Source of the DNA: Deltaproteobacteria bacterium
Lineage (GTDB): Bacteria > Desulfobacterota > DAOWNY01
Direction: 5' to 3'
Assembly (NCBI GenBank): GCA_030642325.1
Contig: DAOWNY010000110.1
Span: forward strand, 1 to 6,221
DNA length: 6,221 bases
Shown here: piece by piece, positions 1 through 5,619 of the stretch
Layout of the letters: every line of letters starts with the position of its first letter
How positions within the stretch are numbered: the first letter of the stretch is position 1
Notes under the pieces: model-generated
The model's input: the letters and a program-made list of their open reading frames with translations, nothing else
Databases searched by the model: none
Told to the model about the DNA's origin: nothing
Program-made: the position numbers and the translations under genes

Positions 1-57
1 CGCTACTTTCGGCAAGAAGTACTTGAATCAGCGGAGGTTCAGTATGCTGAAGGATGA
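1..57 (+). CDS. C-terminal tail of an MNT-type nucleotidyltransferase (probable MntA antitoxin), partial
   Basis: Reading from base 1 gives RYFRQEVLESAEVQYAEG followed by TGA at 55-57. This resembles the usual end of small minimal nucleotidyltransferases that partner HEPN/HepT toxins: an arginine/phenylalanine-rich helix, then a valine-tyrosine tail. The active-site GSxxxG and DxD region lies off the left edge, so the family call rests on this tail and on the overlapping HepT-like start at 44. In known MNT-HEPN pairs the MNT protein is the antitoxin and modifies HepT by AMP transfer. The 14-base overlap with the next gene is the expected translational coupling. Whether the missing part is intact cannot be seen. 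Confidence 0.5.
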   Translation, partial: RYFRQEVLESAEVQYAEG

Positions 58-214
58 TCTCATACGTATACGTCACATGCTGGATTCTGCCGGAGAAGCC
101 ATATCTTTTGCACCATGGTTGGCGAATATGTGCCGTTCTATTTTTGTGAAGTGGTATAGTATTAGTGGACACTCCGAAAAGCATATTGTAAAATCTATTT
201 TTCAGGAACAGTGA
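44..214 (+). pseudogene. Truncated HepT/DUF86-like HEPN toxin remnant
   Basis: ATG at 44 is preceded by GGAGG at 33-37 with a 6-base spacer, and it overlaps the end of the MNT-like gene. The first 23 or so residues, MLKDDLIRIRHMLDSAGEAI and the following SFA, match the first helix of DUF86/HepT proteins (typically DDxxRLRHMLDAAREAxxF). From about base 113 the similarity stops. The remaining 33 residues (PWLANMCRS onward) do not resemble the family, and the reading frame ends at TGA 212-214 after 56 codons, against about 110-140 in intact HepT. The catalytic R-x4-6-H motif and the second HEPN helices are missing, and I do not find them in other frames further right. The toxin is therefore very likely dead, truncated by a deletion or rearrangement near 113-118. 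It could alternatively be a short unrelated peptide, but the start context and overlap favour a HepT remnant. Confidence 0.55.
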
Positions 215-256
215 TAGCATATCAATATCTCAACAACATGCGGAGGAGAAAAGAGG

Positions 257-472
257 GTGAAACTTGGTAACAAAAAAATTGGAGAAATATTTAGCGGCAT
301 ACATTCCGTGCAGCAAGCAAAGCAGCAACTCGGCTTAAAACCGGGATGCCCGAGAATAGAGCATTGGCAATGCTATCCGAGAAGCCAATGTCAAATATCA
401 AGACCTGACACCGGTAATTTGCGCTCAGAGCATGTAGTGTCGGGATCCCTATTCCAAGGACGAGGAGGATAG
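257..472 (+). CDS. Doubtful small hypothetical ORF (71 codons)
   Basis: A GTG at 257 has a good ribosome binding site, GGAGGAG at 242-248, with an 8-base spacer. It opens a 71-residue frame beginning MKLGNKKIGEIFSG. Those first residues faintly recall the N-terminus of DUF262-type proteins (KK-x-I-x-E-x-FSG), but the expected IPxYQRxYxW stretch does not follow. The rest is rich in Cys, Arg, Gln and Ser and looks like non-coding sequence read by chance. The most reasonable views are a gene start preserved next to a breakpoint, or no gene at all. I assign no function. Confidence 0.22.
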   Translation: MKLGNKKIGEIFSGIHSVQQAKQQLGLKPGCPRIEHWQCYPRSQCQISRPDTGNLRSEHVVSGSLFQGRGG

Positions 473-484
473 AATTGTTCTTAC

Positions 485-514
485 CTGACGAATGGGAGAA
501 ATTGCCGGTATAAT
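485..514 (+). promoter_or_regulatory. Sigma-70 type promoter for the lon-hsp20 operon
   Basis: A perfect -10 box TATAAT lies at 509-514. At an 18-base spacing there is CTGACG (485-490), which matches four of six positions of TTGACA. Transcription would start near 520-522, leaving a leader of about 20 bases that contains the lon ribosome binding site. No CIRCE repeat is seen, and there is no convincing sigma-32 pair of CTTGAA and CCCCATNT, so heat induction is not evident from the DNA. Confidence 0.6.
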
Positions 515-530
515 ATCAATAAAAAGGTGA

Positions 531-536
531 AAGGAG
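531..536 (+). promoter_or_regulatory. Ribosome binding site that sets the lon start at 542
   Basis: AAGGAG sits 5 bases before the ATG at 542. The alternative in-frame GTG at 527 would add five residues, but only an A-rich stretch lies upstream of it and it would overlap this site. The ATG at 542 is therefore preferred. Confidence 0.75.
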
Positions 537-541
537 CAGAA

Positions 542-3004
542 ATGGAAAACCGATACCAAGAAGTACCCGTAGAACAATTGCGCTGGAGATGTGATCCGGA
601 AAATATAGCTTTCTCTACTACCAAAGATATTTCATCTTCGGAGATGATTGTCGGGCAGGAGAGGGCCCAAGCGGCTATTCAGTTAGGATTGGACATGAAA
701 AGCTTGGGCTATAATATCTTTGTGGCCGGACCTCCAGGTACAGGAAGGAGGACAGCGATAAGACACTTGGTGGATCAGGTAGAGAAAGAAGGGGAGATTC
801 CTGAAGATAATTGTTATGTTAACAATTTCAAAGATCCCGACATGCCCCGCTTGATTAGCTTGCCTCCGGGAAAGGGCAAGGCCTTCAGGCGGGATATGGA
901 AGAATTCATCTCCTCCCTTAAACGGAGCATCCCCTTGATCTTTGAAAGTGATGATTATCAAAGAAAGGGAAGGGAGATTTTGAAGAAATCCAAGGAGAAA
1001 GAGCGGTCTATCATTAAGGATATGGAAAAGAAGTTGCAAAAGGAGAATTTTTCCCTGGTTCAGGTGCAGGCAGGCCCTTACGTGGGTCCGGGTATATTTC
1101 CGGTAGTGATGGATAAGCCCGTTCCCATCGAACAACTGGAAAAGATGGTTGAGGATGGAAAATTTCCGAAGGAAGAGTTTGAACGATTAAAGAAGAAACA
1201 TTTAGAGCTCTCAGAAAAAGTGACTAAGGTTTTTCAGGAATCCAAAAAGCTGGGCAAGGGAGTTCGCGCGGAACTTACCTCGTTAGAAAAAGAGTCGGTG
1301 CTTCCTGGTGTAAAAGAATTGATTGAAGAGATCAAGGGAAGGTACCAAAACGATAAAGTCAATATCTATATGGATGAGATACAAGGGGACATCATAGAAA
1401 ATATTGGCCGATTTAAGGAGATGGCGGAAAAACCTGAACAACAACTTCCGGCTGTCCTCGGAGTTTCCCTCCCTTCCCCGGAAGATAAGTTTCGGACATA
1501 TCAAGTAAATATAATCATCGACAATTCCGAGGCCAAGGGGCCACCGGTGATTATCGAAACCTCTCCCACGTATCGCAACCTTTTCGGGATGATTGAGCGA
1601 AATATTGGCCGGGCAGGGGTCTGGCGGACCGACTTTATGCAGATCAAGGCCGGTTCGTTCCTTAAAGCAAACGGTGGCTATCTGATCATTGATGCCCGGG
1701 AGGCCTTATTGGAACCGGGGGTATGGATAGGATTGAAAAGGAGTCTCAAGAATGAGAAAATGGAGATCCAGAACTATGATCCCCTTTTTATCTTCGGTAG
1801 TTCTGCCCTAAAACCAGAATCCATTAATATTGCTGTGAAGGTAGTTCTGGTGGGCGATGAGTTTCTCTACCGCCTCCTTTATAATTTTGATGAGGATTTT
1901 CAGAAGATTTTCAAGATAAAAGGGGACTTCGATTCTGTTGCTCCGAAAAATGGTGAGGCGCTACAGCAATACTCGGCCTTCATTAAAAAGGTGTGTGATA
2001 AAGAAGGCTTAAAACCTTTTGACAAGACCGGAATCGCTGCAATAATAGAGTTTGGGGTAAGACAGGCAGGAAAAAAGAAAAAGATTTCCACCAAATTTAA
2101 CCATATTGCCGATATCCTCAGAGAGGCCAACTACTGGGCTAAAAAGGAGAAAAGTGAGTATGTGGTCGAATCTCATGTGGATAAGGCCATCGAAAAAAGT
2201 ATTAACCGGGTAAATCTTATCGAAGATAAAATTCAGGAAATGATTGAGGAAGGCACCATTATGATTGATTGCGAAGGAATGGTAATCGGTCAGGTCAACG
2301 GACTTTCTGTTTATCAACTGGGGGATTATATGTTTGGAAAACCTTCCCGGATTACCGCCAATACCTCCATGGGTAAAGCAGGGATCATAAATATTGAGCG
2401 GGAGGCGGATTTGAGCGGGCCTACCCATAATAAGGGGGTGTTGATACTCACCGGATACCTTAGGGGAAAATATGCCCAGGATAAACCCCTTACCCTAAGT
2501 GCCAGTGTCTGTTTCGAGCAGTCCTATTCGGGTGTAGAGGGAGACAGCGCCTCATCCACCGAAGTTTATGCTCTTCTCTCCAGCCTTTCCGGGCTTCCTC
2601 TGAAACAAGAGATTGCCGTTACCGGTTCGGTTAATCAAAAAGGGGAAATTCAGCCCATCGGAGGGGTTAACCACAAAATCGAAGGTTTCTATGGTGTTTG
2701 TAAAGCCAAAGGTCTCACCGGTACCCAGGGAGTGATGATTCCTCAGCAAAATATAGAGGACCTCATGTTGCAAAAAAATGTGGTTGAGGCGGTTAAAGAA
2801 AATAAATTTCATATTTACCCCATAAAGACGATTGATCAGGGAATTGAGATCTTAACCGGATGTAAGTCTGGAGAAAGAAGGGAAGATGGAGGCTATGAAA
2901 AAGGAAGCGTCAATTATCTGGTGGATAAGAAGTTGGAAGATCTGGCCTATAGGATGAAGGATTTCGATACCGGCAAGAAAGAAGACACCGAATCTGAAGA
3001 ATAA
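542..3004 (+). CDS. Lon-related ATP-dependent protease (AAA_32 / COG1067 type, peptidase S16)
   Basis: This 820-residue protein is predicted to be a cytosolic ATP-driven protease that unfolds and degrades damaged or regulatory proteins. The N-terminal AAA part carries a Walker A GPPGTGRRT at residues 63-71, with Arg where Lys is usual, and a Walker B-like GGYLIIDARE at 378-387. A charged, probably coiled-coil insertion lies between them (about 135-265). The Lon protease domain spans roughly 565-770. Its catalytic serine is S669 in EGDSASSTE and its lysine K712 in IGGVNHKIEG. The 43-residue separation equals that of E. coli Lon (S679/K722), so the dyad is intact. There is no LAN substrate-binding domain and no membrane segment, which separates it from classical LonA and from archaeal membrane LonB. 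The C-terminal tail (about 775-820) is highly charged. Hsp20 follows after 17 bases, so the two are probably cotranscribed. Its substrates are unknown. Confidence 0.93.
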   Translation: MENRYQEVPVEQLRWRCDPENIAFSTTKDISSSEMIVGQERAQAAIQLGLDMKSLGYNIFVAGPPGTGRRTAIRHLVDQVEKEGEIPEDNCYVNNFKDPDMPRLISLPPGKGKAFRRDMEEFISSLKRSIPLIFESDDYQRKGREILKKSKEKERSIIKDMEKKLQKENFSLVQVQAGPYVGPGIFPVVMDKPVPIEQLEKMVEDGKFPKEEFERLKKKHLELSEKVTKVFQESKKLGKGVRAELTSLEKESVLPGVKELIEEIKGRYQNDKVNIYMDEIQGDIIENIGRFKEMAEKPEQQLPAVLGVSLPSPEDKFRTYQVNIIIDNSEAKGPPVIIETSPTYRNLFGMIERNIGRAGVWRTDFMQIKAGSFLKANGGYLIIDAREALLEPGVWIGLKRSLKNEKMEIQNYDPLFIFGSSALKPESINIAVKVVLVGDEFLYRLLYNFDEDFQKIFKIKGDFDSVAPKNGEALQQYSAFIKKVCDKEGLKPFDKTGIAAIIEFGVRQAGKKKKISTKFNHIADILREANYWAKKEKSEYVVESHVDKAIEKSINRVNLIEDKIQEMIEEGTIMIDCEGMVIGQVNGLSVYQLGDYMFGKPSRITANTSMGKAGIINIEREADLSGPTHNKGVLILTGYLRGKYAQDKPLTLSASVCFEQSYSGVEGDSASSTEVYALLSSLSGLPLKQEIAVTGSVNQKGEIQPIGGVNHKIEGFYGVCKAKGLTGTQGVMIPQQNIEDLMLQKNVVEAVKENKFHIYPIKTIDQGIEILTGCKSGERREDGGYEKGSVNYLVDKKLEDLAYRMKDFDTGKKEDTESEE

Positions 3005-3021
3005 AGAAGGAGGGTAATTAC

Positions 3022-3483
3022 ATGGAAATTATTAGATGGAGTCCTTTTCGGGAGTTTACCGACTTGAGACGAGAGATGGATCAAATTTTTAATGAATTTT
3101 TTGAAAGAAGAGTCCCCCCGGCTAAAAAAGAAAGGATTGCTTCAGAAACTGCGGGTCACTTTTTGCCCCTGGATATTTACGAAAAGGATGAAGACATTAT
3201 AATCAAAGCAGGAATTCCCGGGGTAAACAAGGAAGACCTCCTCATCTCTCTCCTGGGAAATACCCTTACCATAAGAGGAGAAAGAAAAAGGGATGATGAG
3301 GTTAAATATGAAAATTATTACCATCTGGAGCAATACTATGGAAGTATTTCCCGTTCTGTTGCTATTCCGGTGGAGGTGGACCCAGAAGGGATGGCGTCAA
3401 GATATCAAGATGGTATCTTGACGGTAATCCTTCCCAAAGTCAAAAAAAGAAGATCCGGTGAAATTAAGGTAAGAGTTTTGTAA
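3022..3483 (+). CDS. Hsp20/alpha-crystallin family small heat-shock protein
   Basis: This 153-residue protein is an ATP-independent holding chaperone that binds unfolding proteins in the cytosol. The N-terminal arm MEIIRWSPFREFTDLRREMD is typical of bacterial class A Hsp20s. The alpha-crystallin domain runs from about 47 to 140, with the AGIPGVNKEDL strand region (63-73), the YGSISRSVAIP segment (106-116) and the hallmark GILTV (131-135). The short C-terminal extension has IKV at 148-150, which fits the I-x-I/V motif used for oligomer assembly. ATG 3022 follows AAGGAGG (3007-3013) by 8 bases. The gap to the Lon-like protease gene is only 17 bases with no terminator, so the two form an operon that pairs a holdase with a protease. 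Length and motifs are complete. Confidence 0.95.
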   Translation: MEIIRWSPFREFTDLRREMDQIFNEFFERRVPPAKKERIASETAGHFLPLDIYEKDEDIIIKAGIPGVNKEDLLISLLGNTLTIRGERKRDDEVKYENYYHLEQYYGSISRSVAIPVEVDPEGMASRYQDGILTVILPKVKKRRSGEIKVRVL

Positions 3484-3528
3484 CAGGCTATATTCTCCAG
3501 ACAGCAGGAGAAATTGGTGTTTAAACCG

Positions 3529-3585
3529 GGGTTGTGTTCATCTTTTCCGGCAAAAGCTCCTTGTGGATGATACAACCCTTTTTTT
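3529..3585 (+). terminator. Rho-independent terminator of the lon-hsp20 operon
   Basis: GGGTTGT (3529-3535) pairs with ACAACCC (3572-3578). After a small internal mismatch, TCATC (3538-3542) pairs with GATGA (3566-3570). The stem is followed directly by seven T (3579-3585). It lies 45 bases after the hsp20 stop codon. Confidence 0.8.
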
Positions 3586-3712
3586 AATAACGATTTTTGT
3601 GGTAATTTAACCGTCATAGGAATATAAAATTTTGAGATTAAAATTTGTCTGAACTTAAGTTTCAGACTAGTGGTGTGTCATCTCAATAACTGTTTCAGAA
3701 TTTTTTCAAGCT

Positions 3713-3950
3713 GTGCGGTTAGCCTTTAGCAGTCAGCTATTAGCCAAAATGATCACAGGCTGTTTTGCTATTACAAATTTTTACCGATTGGGTGTTATTT
3801 CAAGCTCCCGTAATACCTCGGTTTTATAAAAGCTAAACGTTTGTGTGCCGATAGCTGATCGCTCAACTTAAGCTGGAATTAGATCGGCAAATGTAACGAG
3901 ATCAAGCGGATCTTGAATGGTTTCATGCAAAAGCTAATACCTAACCGCAC
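3713..3950. repeat. Imperfect 18-base inverted repeat pair flanking about 200 bases
   Basis: The arm at 3713-3730 (GTGCGGTTAGCCTTTAGC) and the arm at 3933-3950 (GCTAATACCTAACCGCAC) are reverse complements at 15 of 18 positions, including 10 consecutive bases. They enclose 202 bases without a gene. They could be the ends of a small decayed element, two oppositely oriented copies of a dispersed repeat, or a coincidence. Confidence 0.4.
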
Positions 3951-4009
3951 CGGTCGCATTTTTCAATAGACTAAAATAGCGGAAATGCCCCATGTTGTGC
4001 GATAAATCC

Positions 4010-4081
4010 GGGGTTTCAAGGGCTGCATTGTTCCAATTATAGTTATTTGATGTGGGACAGCAATTGTGAAGCCCCATTTTT
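4010..4081 (+). other. Two-stem structure ending in a T tract (possible terminator or sRNA 3' end)
   Basis: GGGGTTTCA (4010-4018) pairs with TGAAGCCCC (4067-4075) over nine positions with one G-U pair. Inside it, TTGTTCC (4028-4034) pairs with GGGACAG (4054-4060) over seven positions with two G-U pairs. The outer stem is followed by ATTTTT (4076-4081). On the plus strand this has the shape of a terminator with a long forked arm, yet no gene precedes it after the hsp20 terminator. It could be the end of an unannotated small RNA or a backup terminator. No clear promoter was found between 3586 and 4009. Confidence 0.35.
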
Positions 4082-4136
4082 AATCAATTATATCAATTAG
4101 TTTCCTGACCGTGTGCGCTCACCACTCACAGCTAAC

Positions 4137-4155
4137 AGCCCGCCCGAAGGGCGCT
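4137..4155 (-). terminator. GC-rich hairpin just after the epimerase gene, weak terminator candidate
   Basis: GCCC (4142-4145) and GGGC (4149-4152) pair around a GAA loop, with AGC (4137-4139) and GCT (4153-4155) extending the stem past two unpaired C bases. It starts three bases beyond the epimerase stop codon on the minus strand. There is no T run after it in that direction, so it is not a canonical intrinsic terminator. It may stabilise the transcript end. Confidence 0.3.
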
Positions 4156-4158
4156 GAT

Positions 4159-5247
4159 TTAATCCCAATCAACCCCTCTGATTTCTATGATTCCAAATCC
4201 AGGTGATTCGTTCAGCAATATTCGTGAAGCGGTAAATTCCGGTCCCCCTACCGTCGGATCTTCCTTGCACAGCAAAGGTCCGTCGAGATCTATTTTGGTA
4301 ATTATTTTTTTAGCTGCGGCCAAGTGAACAGCAGCCGCAACACTCACCTTTCCTTCAAGCATACACCCCATCATACATTCCATCCCGTAAAGCTCTGCAA
4401 GGGCGCAGATTTGCAGTGCCTTATGAAGGCCACCCGTTTTCATCAGTTTGATGTTAATCATGTCGGCGGCGTGACGTTCCATAATGGCCAGGGCATCATG
4501 GGGTGAAAAGACACTTTCATCAGCTACCACAGGGATAGAGATATTTTCAGTAACGTATCGGAGTCCTGTCAAGTCGTGGGCGGGGGTTGGTTGTTCGACC
4601 AGTTCAATATCGAGTCCTGCCTTTTCCATGGCGCTCAGGATATGAACCGCTTCTTGGGGGTGCCAGGCCTGGTTGGCATCAATGCGCAATTTTACATCAA
4701 AACCAACTGCCTCGCGGATGGCACGTATTCTTTCAATGTCGTAATTCGAGTCGCTTCCTACTTTGATTTTAAGGGTGGAATATCCGGCCTTTACCGCCTC
4801 TGCGGAATCACGCGCCATGGTTTGAGGCTCGTCAATACTGATAGTAATATCGGTGATCAGTTCTTTCCGAAATCCACCCAGAAGCTGATAGACCGGCTTA
4901 CCCAGCATTTTTCCCCAGAGGTCATATAATGCGATATTTACGGCTGCCTTGGAACTTGTATTTCCGGTGATTGAAAGATCAACTGCCTGCAGGACGGCTT
5001 CCAGATTTTGAAGATCCAATCCAATGATCGCTCTGTGGATATGATCTTTGATGGTCCTAATGATGCCGTTCTTTGTATCGCCGGTGATGGCTTCTGTCGG
5101 AGGCGCCTCGCCGAAGCCGACAAGACCGGTATCTGATTCGATACGGACGATCACATCTCCGATTGATTCAACGGTGCGGATGGATGTTTTAAATGGCTTT
5201 ATGAGGGGAATATAAATGCGGCCTACCCCAAGGGCTTTGATTTTCAT
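4159..5247 (-). CDS. Dipeptide epimerase (L-Ala-D/L-Glu epimerase-like), enolase superfamily
   Basis: This 362-residue cytosolic enzyme belongs to the muconate-lactonizing subgroup of the enolase superfamily. The capping region (1-120) holds R24 in TSIRT, at the position of the AEE arginine thought to contact the acidic side chain. The barrel carries the KxK pair K160 and K162 (LKIKVG), the Mg2+ ligands D190 (RIDAN), E218 (VEQP) and D243 (VADES), and the opposite catalytic lysine K267 (NIKLMKTGG). IDLDG (D320 and D322) is the DxD pair that in dipeptide epimerases holds the substrate amino group. The expected reaction is epimerisation of L-Ala-D-Glu to L-Ala-L-Glu during murein peptide recycling. 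A different dipeptide, or N-acetyl-D-glutamate as in DgcA-type racemases, cannot be excluded. ATG 5247 is preceded on the minus strand by AGGAAG (5259-5254) at 6 bases. A DUF819 gene lies upstream on the same strand. Confidence 0.88.
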   Translation of the reverse strand: MKIKALGVGRIYIPLIKPFKTSIRTVESIGDVIVRIESDTGLVGFGEAPPTEAITGDTKNGIIRTIKDHIHRAIIGLDLQNLEAVLQAVDLSITGNTSSKAAVNIALYDLWGKMLGKPVYQLLGGFRKELITDITISIDEPQTMARDSAEAVKAGYSTLKIKVGSDSNYDIERIRAIREAVGFDVKLRIDANQAWHPQEAVHILSAMEKAGLDIELVEQPTPAHDLTGLRYVTENISIPVVADESVFSPHDALAIMERHAADMINIKLMKTGGLHKALQICALAELYGMECMMGCMLEGKVSVAAAVHLAAAKKIITKIDLDGPLLCKEDPTVGGPEFTASRILLNESPGFGIIEIRGVDWD

Positions 5248-5619
5248 AGATATCTTCCTGAGCTTGCCAAAAAAGAAACGCTATAACCGGTAACTTTCCG
5301 AATTATAGATATTGGGGGGGGATGAGTGAGCCTTTTAAGGTGAATTCGCGAAGATTCCCAACATCTATTCAGATTCAAAGTTCCAGGGTTTACGGTTAGC
5401 AAACGATATGAACGCGTAGAAAGACCGGCTTAAGCGATTCACTGAATAAGTCTTGCACGAAATTACGGAGGGTTTTTTATATCGCCCCGGACGAAGAGCG
5501 CATATCATCTGATCGAATTAAAAAATATCTGCGAGTCGAATTAACACGTGCCTTAAATTCGTGGATTCTTCATCTGTCTCAAAAAATAGTCATTTCTATG
5601 GCACCAATGTTTTGCCGAT
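5248..5619. other. 372-base intergenic region upstream of the epimerase gene
   Basis: No supported gene is present. Visible features are the epimerase ribosome binding site (5254-5259), the possible promoter with its G8 tract, a direct repeat TCGAATTAA (5513-5521 and 5536-5544, period 23), and an imperfect dyad around the palindrome CACGTG (5537-5561). No hairpin plus T tract follows the DUF819 stop codon on the minus strand, so read-through from DUF819 into the epimerase gene is possible despite the long gap. Confidence 0.5.
5302..5330 (-). promoter_or_regulatory. Possible epimerase promoter with a C8 tract in the spacer
   Basis: On the minus strand a perfect TATAAT lies at 5307-5302, about 55 bases before the epimerase start. 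A 17-base spacing places CTCACT (5330-5325) at -35, which matches only three of six positions. The spacer contains eight consecutive C (plus-strand G, 5314-5321). The -10 is good and the -35 weak, so it may need an activator or a change in spacing. Confidence 0.35.

Larger units (their letters stand above)
215..541. other. Gene-poor spacer between the toxin-antitoxin debris and lon
   Basis: Apart from one doubtful small ORF (257-472) and the lon promoter (485-514), I see no recognisable gene here. Frame shifts through 300-460 yield only short unrelated peptides. Two local foldbacks are present: a 6-base stem with a GGC loop at 360-374, and an 8-pair stem with one G-T pair between 404-411 and 437-444. 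Neither is followed by a T tract, so neither looks like a terminator. The region may contain scrap left by the event that truncated the HepT-like gene. Confidence 0.5.
3586..4158. other. 573-base gene-free spacer with inverted repeats and degenerate AGCT motifs
   Basis: No frame on either strand has a ribosome binding site with a recognisable protein. What stands out is repeat-like content: a 7+7 palindrome with a 7-base centre at 3647-3667, an imperfect 18-base inverted pair (3713-3730 and 3933-3950), a 7-base inverted pair around 3846-3889, and a two-stem structure ending in a T tract at 4010-4081. Variants of an AGCT motif recur: CAGCTATTAGCC near 3735, GATAGCTGATCGCT near 3851 and ACAGCTAACAGC near 4128. 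This pattern resembles decayed intergenic repeats or a non-coding mobile fragment (MITE-like), but no target-site duplication was identified. Confidence 0.5.

Noticed and set aside
404..444. Eight-pair inverted repeat upstream of lon as an operator or terminator
   Set aside because: It has a 25-base loop, no T tract and lies 40 bases or more upstream of the -35 box. It is compatible with chance.
485..541. Heat-shock control element (CIRCE or sigma-32 promoter) before lon
   Set aside because: No TTAGCACTC-N9-GAGTGCTAA or close variant is present, and the boxes fit the housekeeping consensus better.
683..1135. 150-codon open frame on the minus strand inside the Lon-like gene
   Set aside because: It is antisense to a well-supported protease gene, has no ribosome binding site that I can see and a composition dictated by the opposite strand. 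The minus-strand frames at 1283-1504, 1900-2130, 2009-2428 and 2552-2812 are rejected for the same reason.
3405..3617. 70-codon minus-strand frame over the hsp20 end and its terminator
   Set aside because: It runs through the terminator hairpin and the hsp20 coding sequence, and its protein resembles nothing I recognise.
3586..4158. CRISPR array or tRNA gene in the spacer
   Set aside because: The repeats are degenerate, irregularly spaced and inverted rather than regular direct copies, and no tRNA cloverleaf or T-loop motif is visible.
4576..4929. 117-codon plus-strand frame opposite the epimerase gene
   Set aside because: It is antisense to catalytic-motif-bearing sequence of the epimerase, so it is a shadow frame. 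The same applies to 4324-4506 and to the minus-strand frame 4938-5123.
5365..5508. 47-residue minus-strand frame in the gap between DUF819 and the epimerase
   Set aside because: No ribosome binding site precedes its ATG, and the protein has no recognisable features.
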